In this document: in pieces, positions 11,117 through 24,188 of the stretch
Numbering within the stretch: position 1 is the first letter of the stretch
How the letters are laid out: every line of letters begins with the position of its first letter
Translations under genes and position numbers: made by a program
The notes under the pieces: model-generated
Told to the model about the DNA's origin: nothing
Databases searched by the model: none
What the model saw: only the letters and a program-made list of their open reading frames with translations
NCBI GenBank assembly: GCA_011503125.2
Contig: WWBZ02000040.1
Coordinates: forward strand, 682,001-746,000
Origin: Botryosphaeria dothidea
Taxonomy: Eukaryota; Ascomycota; Dothideomycetes; Botryosphaeriales; Botryosphaeriaceae
Length of the DNA: 64,000 bases
Reading direction: 5' to 3'

Positions 11117-12679
11117 ATGGCCAAGATGTACTACATCTTGCTCCTTTCCTTTCTTTCTTTCACCTTATGCGGTGCGGCCCGCGCTACAGATTCACCCATC
11201 CCGCAAGTCAAGCACAGCCTGAACTTCAGCATCAATGCCGAGCCCCTTGACTCGGCCGTTGCATTTGAGGACAGCAAGGTTGCACATGCTGAGTACGTCC
11301 CATTCTTTCTTCTACTTCACTCCTTTGCCTCTTGCATTTCCAAGTTCTCCAGCCTTGCTACTCGCATCCTCGTGAGCAATGGACTTCAGGATAGCTGGCT
11401 CCGCGCCTTCCTCTTCCTGTTTGTCTTCCGGTACCTTCGCCTGGTCGTCCACATCATCGCCTACAGCCACTCCAAGCCGAAGCCCGTTCTGGAAAACCCG
11501 ACATACACGGCAAAAGACGTCTCCGTCATCATCCCGACTGTTGAACCTCGCGGTGCTGCTTGGGAAGAGTGTCTTGACCGTGTCTTAGTCAACGGTCCTG
11601 CGCAAATCTTTGTCGTTACCGTTAGAGAAGGTAACATCCGTGAGGCGACTAGGTATTGCAATGCCCTGAGCTCTTGCATTCAGGTCCTCTCGGTCCCAGC
11701 TCCCAGCAAGCGCGAGCAAGTCAAGCGTGCCGTCCTGGAAGTCAAGACGCCCATCACAGTTCTCTGCGATGACACCGTTTTCTGGCCCGCCACCTTCATT
11801 CCACATGTCCTGGCTCCGTTCGAGGATCCAGCTGTGGGCATTGTTGGTACTTGCAAGCGTGTCCGGCGCGCATTTGGCAGCTTCGGAATGTCGGACTTCT
11901 GGAACCTCTGTGGTGTTTTCAGGCTTGAAAGAACGAACTTCGATCTGGCTTCTACCAATGCTGTTGATGGGGGTGTTAGCTGCGTTTCCGGTCGCACCTG
12001 CGCCGTCCGCTCTTCCATCCTCAAAGACGAGAGTTTCCTTCATGCATATTGCAACGAATATATCTTCGCTGGTCGGATTGGAAGGGCCATATTCGGAGGC
12101 CCAATTGGTCCTAGGAACGCCTCTGACGACAAGATGCTCACGTGCTGGTGCCTAAAGAAAGGCTGGAAAGTATTCCATCAGAACTGCCCCGAAGTGCGCA
12201 TCGAGACCATTCTCGGCGTCAAAGGGGGCGGTTCTCGATTCCGCGGCCAATGCATTCGCTGGGCCCGCACCAGCGCCTACGACAACCCGAAGATGATCTT
12301 CGAGGACGGCCTCTGGCGCAAGTACCCATGGACAACTTACGCGGTTCTGGCGACGTCCATTGTGAACTATGCCGCCATCTACGACCCCGTTCTGGTGTTT
12401 ACCCTTTACAAGGCTCTCCAAAGTCCGGTCACCAACGAACTCGGTGGTTATCGTCATCCCCTAGCCATTCTTTGCTTTTGGATTCTTGCCACCAAGTTTG
12501 TGCGTCCGGCATCTCACTACTGGCGTCACCCGAGGGATCTCAAGTACGTGCCTTTCATCATCATGTTTGGCTACTACCATTCCTGGATTAAGTTTTACGC
12601 CCTCCTGACTTGCTGGGATATCTCTTGGGGCACCCGCCCTGGTATCGATGCAGCAGCCAAGGGACCGAAGGCGGGATGA
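11117..12679 (+). CDS. Type 2 glycosyltransferase, Cps1/hyaluronan-synthase-like polysaccharide synthase
   Basis: A single frame of 520 residues. A short hydrophobic N-terminus and a membrane segment near 90-115 precede the GT2 catalytic domain: VSVIIPTVEP, a DDTVFW acidic motif, SGRTCAVR, an ASDDKMLT acidic motif, and QCIRW, which fits the QxxRW product-binding motif of processive GT2 enzymes. At least two C-terminal membrane segments follow. Related fungal enzymes (Cps1 of Cryptococcus; the GT2 protein needed for hyphal growth on solid surfaces in Zymoseptoria and Fusarium) act at the plasma membrane on a cell-wall or surface glycan. A 60-nt in-frame stretch (11293-11352, GTACGT...CTCCAG) could be an intron, and removing it would delete 20 residues. 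The ATG at 11117 follows ACTACA, a good context. Confidence 0.85.
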   Translation: MAKMYYILLLSFLSFTLCGAARATDSPIPQVKHSLNFSINAEPLDSAVAFEDSKVAHAEYVPFFLLLHSFASCISKFSSLATRILVSNGLQDSWLRAFLFLFVFRYLRLVVHIIAYSHSKPKPVLENPTYTAKDVSVIIPTVEPRGAAWEECLDRVLVNGPAQIFVVTVREGNIREATRYCNALSSCIQVLSVPAPSKREQVKRAVLEVKTPITVLCDDTVFWPATFIPHVLAPFEDPAVGIVGTCKRVRRAFGSFGMSDFWNLCGVFRLERTNFDLASTNAVDGGVSCVSGRTCAVRSSILKDESFLHAYCNEYIFAGRIGRAIFGGPIGPRNASDDKMLTCWCLKKGWKVFHQNCPEVRIETILGVKGGGSRFRGQCIRWARTSAYDNPKMIFEDGLWRKYPWTTYAVLATSIVNYAAIYDPVLVFTLYKALQSPVTNELGGYRHPLAILCFWILATKFVRPASHYWRHPRDLKYVPFIIMFGYYHSWIKFYALLTCWDISWGTRPGIDAAAKGPKAG

Positions 12680-13038
12680 ATGCCTATCATGACCTGCCTC
12701 TTTGAGGAACCCCACTCTACTGGGGCGGAAATTTGTTTGGGTGGAGATTTGCTTCTGTTTGTGTTGTGTTTTGCTCATAGATATGCAATGGGAAAAGCTA
12801 GGAAAAAGTCTGGATACCCTCCTACGAAGTGATGAGTGGTAAATGCGCTGGTGGCACCAACAGTCTTTATTTGTTCTTGAGATCATTTAATAGATAATAA
12901 TGTATGATCTTGAATAAGGTTTGTTTAAACAACAGTCATTAAAGAGATGTCCGCGAATATACAAGGGGGTTGGTAATTAAGCTTCTGCCTTGCTGAACTG
13001 TTTAAAGGAGACACTTTCATCAAAGTCTTTCGTTGAAC
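12680..13038. other. Convergent 3' intergenic region
   Basis: These 359 bases separate the ends of the GT2 gene (plus) and the GH43-like gene (minus). They are AT-rich around 12870-12960, which fits 3' UTRs and polyadenylation sites. No gene seen. Confidence 0.5.
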
Positions 13039-14700
13039 TTAATTTCCGTAGACGAGAATCTCGTGTATGCCTACCGCCCAGTCCGCCTCATTACCGTTCT
13101 GGATATTAATCACCTTCTCAACGTTCACGCGGATGTAGCGGTACGTTCCAGAGGCACTGATCTTGCTCGACCTGAATCCTACCGCGGTATTGCTCGACTC
13201 ATCGGCGATTTGTGTGAAGGATTGCCCGTCATTGCTTCCCGAAATGGTGTATTGCAGATACGTCTCCGAGCCCCCGACTTGCCTGGGCGTCAAATCCACC
13301 TGCGTGATGGTATGCGCCTGACCGAGGTCAACCTGCCACCAGAAGGGCACGCCAGAAGGAGTGAAGAGGCCGTTCGGGTTATCCTGGGTTCCGTCGTTGG
13401 CAACGCTGGGGGAAGAGCCGCTTGCAGCACCGCTGGACGTGGCCGTCTTGCCGACGCTCAGGACCTTGCCATTCTGCACACCAATGACAACGCCAGTATC
13501 ATCGCTGTAGCTCAGTGTCTCATAGAATGAGTAGGAGGCCAGTCCGTTGCTGAAAGAAATGGGCAGCAGGATCTGGCGGTTGCTTGCCTCTGGCTTTGCC
13601 CAGTTCGCTGCCCATCGATTCGCAGCCATGATGTAGTTATTTCCAATCTTCTCGACCTGCCCGGACTGCGCGCCAAAGTTGACGACGTTGCCAATGTTCT
13701 GAGAAGCGCTCCAAGGGCCGGATAGATTCTGCGCGGAGATGAACTTGCCCTGGGATGGGTACCAACCCGCCGCGGTCGAAGTGAACAGGTAGTAATATCC
13801 GTCCCGGTGGACCATGGCAGGCGCTTCGCGGCGTTCCCCTGCCTGAAGCGTGGCAACCTTGCTGGTAACATTAGTCCACTTGTCGTTCAGGGCGTACAGG
13901 CCGAGATCCGTGTTCGTCTTGATGGCGGAGATAATGTACCCGGAGCCATCGCTGTCAGCGAAGAAGGTCATATCGCGCGAGTCATCGCCAGCGGGTCGGA
14001 ACGCTCCTCCGAAAGTCAGACTTTTACCAGGGGTGCCATAGGCAACGGCGACCTGGCCCAGGGTATAGTCTTTGGCGTTCTCAAAGTGCGCCCACATGAT
14101 TACCTGGTTCGTCTGGGGATGTTGAGCCCACTTGATGGATTCGAGCTTGCAGAGGCCATCAGAAACCGAGGCGCAGACTTCAGCCCGCGTCAGGACCGAG
14201 GTGTCGCCTGTGAAAGTATATCCATCCGTCGAAGTCTGCTGAGAGATGTGGCTGAAGCCTTGAGCATCCGTCACATAGTTGTACCGGTAGTACGTTCCGT
14301 CGAGGACCAGATCGCTCTTCACCTTCAAAGGATTGGCCGCTGTGTTGTCGTAGGTGTTGAGATTTCGAGGGGTGGTCCCGCCCGGGGTAATCGCAATGTC
14401 GCTGGATACATCGACTTGGGAGTTGCCGTTCATGGCCTTAATACGAAAAGTAGCGGGGCCTGTAAGGTCATATATGTCAAGGCTATTCCCCGGAGCGCTC
14501 GCAACACGCTCAAACGAGCCCGAGCCCGAGCCGCGGAGAATGTCGTAAGAGGTTGCGCCACTCGCAGGGGCCCAGGTAAACTTGACGTTATTCGCAGCGT
14601 TTCCACCAGCCAGCTGGAAAAGCTGAGATGTTACGGTGACCTCAGCGACCGCATATAGCGGTAGCAATGCAGAGGCGACGAGGGTGGAAATTGACGGCAT
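13039..14700 (-). CDS. Secreted GH43-like beta-propeller protein with C-terminal F5/8 type C domain
   Basis: Intronless, 553 residues from the ATG at 14700. The open frame extends upstream to 15087, but that part is Arg/Pro/Cys-rich, while MPSISTLVASALLPLYAVAE is a typical signal peptide. Residues about 22-110 look like a fibronectin III-type sandwich (KFTWAPASGATSYDILRGSG). A propeller region follows with AQHPQTNQVIMWAHFEN, DGSGYIISA and REAPAMVHRDGYYYLF, the style of GH43 galactan exo-hydrolases. The last 140 residues match a galactose-binding/F5-8C (CBM32-like) module (WWQVDLGQAHTITQVDLTP, YRYIRVNVEKV). The likely job is extracellular hydrolysis of a beta-galactan or arabinan side chain. 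I did not assign the catalytic acids with certainty. Confidence 0.8.
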   Translation of the reverse strand: MPSISTLVASALLPLYAVAEVTVTSQLFQLAGGNAANNVKFTWAPASGATSYDILRGSGSGSFERVASAPGNSLDIYDLTGPATFRIKAMNGNSQVDVSSDIAITPGGTTPRNLNTYDNTAANPLKVKSDLVLDGTYYRYNYVTDAQGFSHISQQTSTDGYTFTGDTSVLTRAEVCASVSDGLCKLESIKWAQHPQTNQVIMWAHFENAKDYTLGQVAVAYGTPGKSLTFGGAFRPAGDDSRDMTFFADSDGSGYIISAIKTNTDLGLYALNDKWTNVTSKVATLQAGERREAPAMVHRDGYYYLFTSTAAGWYPSQGKFISAQNLSGPWSASQNIGNVVNFGAQSGQVEKIGNNYIMAANRWAANWAKPEASNRQILLPISFSNGLASYSFYETLSYSDDTGVVIGVQNGKVLSVGKTATSSGAASGSSPSVANDGTQDNPNGLFTPSGVPFWWQVDLGQAHTITQVDLTPRQVGGSETYLQYTISGSNDGQSFTQIADESSNTAVGFRSSKISASGTYRYIRVNVEKVINIQNGNEADWAVGIHEILVYGN

Positions 14701-17687
14701 AGCGGAAGTCTGGAGGATTATGCATAACGAGTGCGTGTGGCGGACGATACTAAGGGGAGACACTGCCTTAAATGAAGCAATGCATGAGCTCCGGAGGGCG
14801 TGTTGTGGAGCAGGAATGGAGCGGAGGCTCAGTAGCTGCAGGGACGTGTCGTGCGGAAGAAGGCGGGCCCAGCAGGGTGGTTGACAGATCAGGAGATGAC
14901 AAGGCGGGGCTATTCTTAGGATTAGAGTTCTAATTTGGAGGTTAGAGTTGCAGCCCCCGGGAGGCTCGGCAGCGGGCGCAAACCTTAGCCGCACGTCATG
15001 GAGAAAGAAAGACCGGCGGGCGGGCGGCAAGTGAAAGGCTATGCAATGCGGTGGTGACGGCTGGACGCTGCCAGCTATCGGGCCCACTCACCCGGGAGGG
15101 AAGCGCGTCGATCCTACTTCCCAATCTAGCTAAGCTCGCGAGTCGTGGTAGGCGCCCGGGTGGCGCTAAGCCACTAGTGGCGCTGCTGGGATCGTTGAAA
15201 CGGCCGCCATTCCGTCGCGCCGAAGCTTGAGACCACCTCGTTTCCCACCCCGAGCCCTCTTGCTGATTGCCCTCGTGTTCTGGTCACTTGCTCCAGACGT
15301 TGCAGCGGCCCGCTGTAGCTCGTGTTCCTTGGTCGTATATTCCCTGTCGGTCTCAGCCCTTCCCGCTTCTGGCATCGCACTAGTCAAGTGGTTGCATCTC
15401 CCCCCGCCTGCACACATGCCCGCCCACCGGATCTGTCCGTCGGCACCTGCATCATGTACACATCACCTTCTACTCTCGGACCTACCTCGGCCGTTAGGGT
15501 GGAGCTTCACTGTATTTTTAACGGAGCTGCCCCCGCTGCCCCCGCTCCTATACTGATTATAGTTCGGTGTCGCGGTCCGCTTGAAGAGGAGAGGGACCCA
15601 TCTAATAATATCCCTTCATAGCTATATTTATCAATATTCCTCTCACTGGCTATCTACTCCTATTAGACAAATCGAGTGGAGTCTGCATAAAGAAATATTC
15701 ATAAAAGGCAACCGAATCATCTAAAGACATAAGCCGCAGAGCAGTGAAAATGTATCCTACCATATGCTGACGCTGTCAAAATTTCCTCTTATGCATCTGG
15801 GAGAGAATTAGAGTGCCACAAGTACATTTGCTATAGTACGAATTCACGGAGCGCACTCTCCAATCTCACTTCGAAGTCCCATTGATTTAGATTCCCTACC
15901 CGGACACACAACTTCGAGAGCAGCTGGAAAGTCGCAAAGGACCGGTAGGCAACGATGCATACACAAATTGAGAAATAACACAGGAGAGCAAGAGGCTCGT
16001 CCGACTGATTGAGAGATGGTCAGATCGTTTGATAATTTACGCCATTCTCCTGGCCATCTCCACTTTCCCTGCCATGAAGGGCCACTATGAGAACGGGCAG
16101 AGACTGTGCAGTACCTACCTACTTATCCAAACGAGCCCCTGTAAAGCACATGAGTCCTACTGTATCTCCTTGATACGACACACTGCTCGGAAAGACAGCC
16201 GTCACTGCAAGTGAAACAATTCAGATTGACGCAGCTCTTAAACCTCTCCGGATTCGGTATTGCTCTTCCGCATTGATGCCATTCTGTCAAAGACGATCCA
16301 TTCCATCAGCAGGCGACCCAGGTGAACGACGAACAGTAGATAATATTCCTTGAATTGGGAAAGGAAGATCGGCCAAAAAGGGGAAGGGAGATCGCAGCTT
16401 GAGAGAGCACAGACCGAACTCACGCTCACGCTCGCATATCAAACATGACCGTCAGCCTGAGATGACAACATATGTGCAAGCTACCTGGAGAGTTCGCATT
16501 GGGCAGCAATGAGGTCAATGATGAAATTCAGCTTGTTTCATTTCTATCTCCTCATTCACTGGCTTCCCAACCCTCCATGTAATACTAAAATTCACTACTT
16601 TGGCAAACAAGAGATGTAAGACGAAACAGATGTTGGCAGCCCCTACGACCTCAGATACTGAGCCAGGTGGCATGCAGCGGTGGCTGTTGCGAAAAGAAAA
16701 GCCCATGGTATCCAATGTCCAGCATCATTTCCCTTCCTTCACTTCTTTATCTTCCACCTGTGAAATTGAAAATCCGTTGATCCTTTCATTCCTTTCCGAC
16801 CCGTCTCCTGCCAAGATCAAAAACCAAGTCCCCGAGACCCCGTCAATTTTCCTCCAAAAACGAAAAACCAAACCCTGATGACAGATGAAACAAGGGATTC
16901 CAACTCTGCCAGATCAACTGCGCGCGAAAATAGAAGATAGGGAATAGCGATTATTAGTGTGTAGATATGTTCGAAAGCCCGACATATGGCCCGCGCCGGG
17001 TTGAGTAGTGACACAGCCGAGAGTCAACAAGGTGGGACGACCGAGGACGGGCAAAGTAAAAGGGAAAAGCCCAAGGAAACGCTCATTAAACATCGCATGC
17101 ACGCACGCGAGGCAGTGCGTACACCTAATATGAGGTAAGGAAATGAGGGAACTTGAAAATGAACGCAACCGGGAATGTGAGAGTAGCATACAACCGCTAG
17201 ACGGGAACAGTCAGTTCAGCGGTCGCGACCGGGAGACGCGCGGAGGACAAAGCCATCCTCTCTAGACCCCCCGCCCTCCATGAGACACGACAAAGGAAAC
17301 AAAGGGAAATGAGTATATCGAGAGGGAAACTTTTTTGGCGACGATCTTGAGTCGCGCTGGGAGCTGGTTTCAATCGTCGTGATGGAAAATAGGAACCGCA
17401 ATTAGACTCCCCCAAGTGATGATGAGCCTCCCATGAAAGATGTCAAACGCCGCCGGACACCATGGAACTCCAATGCTTGCAGGCGCAACCCTCGTGTGAG
17501 AAAAATCCGTAAACGCGTGTGCGGAGGAAGAGAAACAAGTGAGATGAGGTTTCGTAATTGTGTGGTGGCCGTATGAGTTGGTATCGGGTGTATTATTGCG
17601 TGCCAGGGGGATCGGCTGTGCACAGACGGTTTCTGAGTCGGCGATCTGCGGTAAGGCAAGAGTGGGTGCGGAGGGTGTGGCGAAGGA
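14701..17687. other. Gene-poor stretch of 3 kb
   Basis: No convincing gene between the GH43-like start and the G-alpha stop. 14701-15130 is the promoter side of the GH43-like gene and is GC-rich. From about 15540 to 16100 the composition turns AT-richer, with many TA steps (for example 15604-15660). About 16900-17687 probably includes the 3' UTR of the G-alpha gene. One 109-codon frame (15227-15556) begins with a hydrophobic stretch but has no other support. Confidence 0.5.
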
Positions 17688-19028
17688 TCATAAAATGCCT
17701 GAATCTTTGAGCGCGTTCTGCAGGATCGTCTCTTTGACGGCGGCGAAGACGAGCCGGATGTTTGACGTGTCCGTGGCTTGCGTGAGGCTGGTTTCGTGGT
17801 CAATTCAAAGCCTCCCGCTTCCCCGAGACACCGATTGACTTACTGTGGGTAGAGGTTCAGATGCGCGCGGTTCACCTGGTTGAATCTCCAGAGTAGATAC
17901 TTTGCTGCGCGGTTCACGTCGTTGCCGCCTGAGTAATCCGGGAAATAGTTGCCCAGAGGAGACCGGGTCAACTTGGCCTTGAACAAGTCCACTTTATTCA
18001 GGAAGAGGATGATGCTTGTCCGCATGAACCACCTCGAATTGACCACCGAATCAAATAGCACCAGGCTTTCCATCATTCGGTTCTAGGGCCGTCAGCCTAC
18101 CATAGTCGACCCGCCGCAGATTTGATCTGTCTTACCTGGCTGCTCTCCTCGAGTAGTACCTGGTCGTACTCGCTCAATGCGACGCAAAATATAATGGACG
18201 TGACATTTTCGAAACAGTGTATCCACTTCTTTCGCTCGCTTCTTTGGCCTCCAACGTCGAACATACTGCACTGGTGTCAGCAAACCCTGAGAATGCCGAG
18301 CTCAGCGATCTGTCTTACTGTATGCTCAGCTGGCCCATCGTAAACCGCGTTTCGTAGATACCGGTGGTCTTGGTACGCGCGCGCAGAACATCGGATTCTA
18401 TGGGGATATAATCGGGAGCAGCTATCCGGTTAACCTCGTCAAAGAAACTGGAGGTCGTCAGCACGCGGGCCAGTATATTGGGGGCGAAAGGCGTACTATG
18501 GCGCCGAGTCCATAAGATAGAATTCGCTGGATCGGTCGAGCACCTGTTTGACACAAGGGTCATGCCAGACAGAGCTGATAGCCTGGCCGACCTTCGCGTC
18601 GAGCGGCTTCTCCGGATCGGGGTCCACCACGTATTCCATCAAATAGTCGCAGTATTCATCGTTGCCCGGGAGCTCCGGCTCAATGTCGAACTGTCGCATG
18701 GCGCCTATGAGCGACTTGGCGCAGTCTATGACATTCTTGTAGATGGTGAGACGGTACATGGAAAGCTCCTCGACCGTGTAGCCATTCTGGTGTATAATCT
18801 TCATCTGTTTGACAATGGTCGACTTTCCGCTCTCGCCGGAGCCTGCAGAGGGGGGTTAGCAGGGGGGCGCGCGGGGGGAAAGGGCGAGGGCCGGGGCAGC
18901 GTACCCAGCAGCAGGATCTTGCATTCTCGCCGTAATCGCCGCGAGTCCTCCTCCAACTTCTTGTCAATCGCCTGGCTCCGCTTCTTCTGCTCCACATCCT
19001 CGTTGTTGGTGCTCATGCAAATGCCCAT
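17688..19028 (-). CDS. gna-3: Heterotrimeric G-protein alpha subunit, GNA-3/GanB type
   Basis: Six exons on the minus strand: 19028-18905, 18842-18497, 18447-18319, 18265-18136, 18082-17844 and 17787-17688, giving 355 residues. The start MGICMST carries the N-myristoylation Gly2 and a Cys4 suited to palmitoylation. GTPase motifs in order are GSGESGKST (P-loop), RARTKTTG (switch I arginine), [12 protein letters not shown] (switch II), FLNKVD and a C-terminal helix ending KDSGIL. The [20 protein letters not shown] start and this C-terminus match the fungal group III alpha subunits (Neurospora GNA-3, Aspergillus GanB). These couple receptors to adenylyl cyclase and affect nutrient sensing, germination and conidiation. 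All introns are 49-62 nt with canonical ends. The gene diverges from the Hog1 gene. Confidence 0.95.
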
Positions 19029-21530
19029 GGTGGCTTATCGCCGCGGCGGCGGCCGGCGACGTGGACGGTCTGGGCAGGAGGATGCTGGGGACGCTCAGGA
19101 TCGCGCACCGCGGCGGTGGTCGTTGTCGTGGTCGGGGACGGGGATGAAAATGCGCGGTGGTGTCGACGTCGGTCGGTCGGGAGTTTGGCTGACTCGGGCC
19201 TGGGTGGGTGCGGTGAGGACGGTTGCGGGTGTCGGGGCTGGGGAGCGGCGAGGCGCAGGATGATGTCGTGGAGGGATGCGGCGCCAAGTGCGGGAGAGGC
19301 AGGGCGCCGGGGCTGGCGGGAAGTCGGTGGGCTCTTGGGTCGCGGCGGACGCTGGCGCGGATGCGACGGCGCGACGCAGCTCTGAGGGCGGGTGCTGGCG
19401 GACGGAAAGGCGGCCGTGGAGAGGTCGACGTGGGCGTGGGCGTGGGCTGGAGAGGTGATGTGCAGCGCTGCGAGTCCCTGTCGACGTCGTTTCGCGTCCA
19501 GGAAGTCTGTGCACCTTGCCTTGCGACGGCGCCAGCTACGGTGGGCGGGCGGCTGGAGGCTAGGGCCTGGGGGCGACAGCTTCAGCGCAGCAGCTCTGGC
19601 TCTGCTGGGACGCGCGAGAGAGGCAGCGGGCAGCGGGCAGCGGCGTGGGGGCAGTGATGAGGGCGAGGATGGGAGAGCGCAAGCTGGCCGCAGTCGAGTC
19701 GGTGACTGGCACTGACCGGTGGGAGTGGTGCCAGGGATGCGGGCCGGCGCCTGGGAGGTCGACGACTTTGGAGCTGGAAGAGACGACGGCTCTGGCTCTG
19801 GGGCACTTTGAGAGCGCAGGGCAGCACAGGCAGATGAAGGCAGGACTCAGACAGGCTTGCGCGCGTCTCGTCTCGCACGTCGCAGCGCTGTCTGGCTCGT
19901 TGCGAGGCCCAAGCACGCCCGCGAGGCACAGGCAGGAGCACCTTGGACGCTGCTTCCTTTGTCCGCTGGCCCAGCCCAGCCCAGCTGCGCCGGCTCGCCC
20001 GCCTCCAGATGCGTGCTGCCAAATATAACGCTGGGCTCGCCGATCAGAGTGGGTGTTTCGACAGCTCGCTCTGCTGGACCCAGGCGGCTCTGCGCGCGCG
20101 AGCGGCCGCCGCCCAGGGCGGTTTCAAGCTGGCCGCTGCCGCCTTGGTGCCTGGCCGTGCCCGTCCACCACGCCCAGCGCCGCACAGAGCGCTCTGCGCA
20201 GAGCCCCCTCTCAAGCCCAAGCAGCCTGGTGCGACTGCGCTGGCCGTCACCTTGGGGCGTGTCTGTATCACGCTGCCACCGACGCTGTCTAAGCCGCCCG
20301 CCGGCGATCACGACGTGCTGCTGCGCGCGCCGAAATGACCTCGGACATTCGCTCCTTTCCGCCGCCCTCCTAGGTCGCAGCGGCCCCTTCTCCTGGTGTG
20401 TCGCGACGTTATTTGGCAGCGAGCCCGCTATGCCGCCAGCGCTGCTGGTGGCCGCCCGTGACGACCCTTTCTTCATTATCCGGCGCCGCCCTGTGACTTG
20501 CCATGTTTCATCGTCAGGCACCCAGAGCGCAGCGCCTCGCTTATCGAGGCGCGACGTTCTGGCCGCAAAAGAGATGGCAAGACGTGCAGACTGACATACG
20601 TCCTTAGCTAAGCAGCCGCTGCTGCATCTTGTCGCCGCAGATTGCTTGCCAGCACCCCGCCCGCTACTGGGTGAGTTTGGGCAGGAGCGCAGCAGCACGA
20701 TGCGGTGTTGACGCGCTTTTGTTGGCGGAAGCGCGCGTGCGGCGGTGCGCTCCACGCGTGGTTCCATGTCTGGCGAGCAGCAGCAGATGCGATTGTGGCC
20801 GATTCGATGGGGATCCGGCTGAAAACGAAATAGCATGGCAGCCACAGCTGGCGGCGATGACGCCGGGCGATGTGCTGCAGAGCGGGTGCGAGGCCCGGTT
20901 TTTGGCAGGCCGGCCTGGACGTGCGCCGCAGCTGGAGCCCGCGAGCCCCTCCATCGATCATCTCTTTTCGAGGAACGCAGCAGTGCGTGCCAGCCAGCCG
21001 TCGCCCTCCGCAGCGGTAGCGGCCCAGATGGCCGTGGCCGTGGTTTCGCGCGCGCTGCCACCGCTCGACTCGGCCCTTTCCGAAGGCGGGCTGGCGTTGC
21101 GGGCGTTCCCTGCCGGGCGCTGCAACTGGGAGAGCCCCGACAGCGATGCTGAATCGCGCCCGGCATCTCTCGCGGCCCACGCGCTGCTGCCCCAGTGACG
21201 TATTGCGCTGCCTTAGCCACGGCGATTTGATCAAGCGCCAGCTCTGCTAGCTGGCCATCGGGCAAGCGCACAACACCAGCCGTCCCCTCGTCCAATTCGC
21301 ACATCCACACTCGTCGTCTCCCCCCTCTCCTGCCCTCCCAGCTCCCAGCTCGCGGCATACTTTTCCGGCCACTCAACGCTCGCAAGCCGCAGCCTGCCGC
21401 CACACCTCACCCCCCCCCCCCCTCTCCGCAGAACACTCCCGCTCCACGCTCGACCGCCACCCCCCGCTCCCCCAGCAACAAAGCCCGCCCATCGCCTCTG
21501 CCGCAGAACCCCATCGCGCCAGCAGTCATC
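19029..21530. other. 2.5-kb divergent region between G-alpha and Hog1 genes
   Basis: This GC-rich gap must hold both promoters and both 5' leaders. The 200 bases before the Hog1 ATG are strongly pyrimidine-rich and include a run of 13 C at 21410-21422. Long frames occur on both strands, the longest a 518-codon minus-strand frame (21403-19847), but they are Arg/Ala/Pro-rich, overlap one another and show no domain, as expected in high-GC non-coding DNA. Confidence 0.55.
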
Positions 21531-23066
<1,536 letters not shown>

Positions 23067-24188
23067 AAGGGGATTCCGTCACGTCAAGGTCTTGTGTGAT
23101 AATTGAAGTGGATTTCACATTCTCGGCTTCTCTTGCTTTTGCTTAGAAAGCTCGTCTCCTTTGGATTGCGCGGAAACACGTCATGTCAAACCCAGGAACA
23201 GACACCAGGATGAGAAATGGTATCGGGCGAGTCGGCGATCAAGGGCGCTATTTTCTTCTTGTGGAGCTCAGAGGATGGCGAGGCATCAGGGTCGCGCTTC
23301 AGGCGCATGTTTTCTCTTCTCTTTCCATGTTTCTTCCCGCATGCGATTACATAGACGCACAATAACAGCCGTGGGCCGGCGGACGGTGCCTCAGATTTCG
23401 TGGAGATGCAAGCAGCAGGGTGGAGGGCGATGCGGACAGTTATCCGAACAGGATGTGTTTTTTCTCCGGGACAGGCGAGGCATTGCATCATATGCCGCTG
23501 CAGCTGACTCGTGGACGACGATGACTTTCGCCTCCAGGGCAGGCGGGAGCAGGCACCCGTCCGCAGCCTTATGGATGGAGCCCGTCGCAGGATGATGCAA
23601 CACAGATTCAACAGCGGCGGCCAGTGATGGGTGCAGGATCAGCTGCACCGCGACTCAGGGCCCTTGTCTGGCGCGCGGTGGACGGTGGTGGATGTGACGG
23701 CACAGCGGCGCCAATGACTGGTAGGCGAGGTGTGGATCGCGGGAAGTCAGTTGGCTGTGACAGGGTCCGCTACAAGGCGACGTGCCCTGACGTCTGAGTG
23801 TTGTGGCGGGGTTGGCGATAACCGACCTGGTGTTTCATTTGGGCCTCAGGCCTCGACACGCGCGACGCTTCCGCATCGTGGCAGCGCGCGGCGGGGATCT
23901 CGGAATTATCCCCGACATCACGTGCATGTGGCGGTGTGTGATCGCGAGCTCGACGAATGGCGTGGAGGCTGATGCGCGAGTGCCGGCCGGCCACCACTTT
24001 AGTGCCTGCTTACGAGCAGCTTACAATTGCCCTCCCCTCCTGGCGCCAATTACGCGAGCCTTAGAAAGGCAGCGCTCAGCAAGCGCAATTTTTGACAGTA
24101 GGTACTCGTGCTTTCCTTTTTAAGCGTACGTACTCGGCCCAAAATCCATACAAATGCCAAACTGCGCTTGCTGTCTGGAAATATCTCC
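23067..24188. other. Intergenic region between Hog1 and pirin genes
   Basis: About 1.1 kb containing the Hog1 3' UTR and the pirin promoter. Frames here are short and on both strands, and none shows a domain, signal peptide or clean start. Nothing else is seen. Confidence 0.5.

Noticed and set aside
13807..14658. 283-codon plus-strand frame
   Set aside because: It lies wholly antisense to the GH43-like/F5-8C gene, whose domains are clear.
14701..15087. N-terminal extension of the GH43-like frame
   Set aside because: The frame is open but Arg/Pro/Cys-rich, and a typical signal peptide starts at 14700, which would be useless if internal.
15227..15556. 109-codon frame with a hydrophobic start
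   Set aside because: Looks like a signal peptide at first, but the rest is Pro/Leu-rich without pattern, and no promoter or splice signals support it.
17402..17803. 133-codon minus-strand frame
   Set aside because: Overlaps the last exon and 3' region of the G-alpha gene in another frame; Pro/His/Arg-rich shadow.
18478..19263. 261-codon plus-strand frame
   Set aside because: Antisense to the first exons of the G-alpha gene and its leader; no domain.
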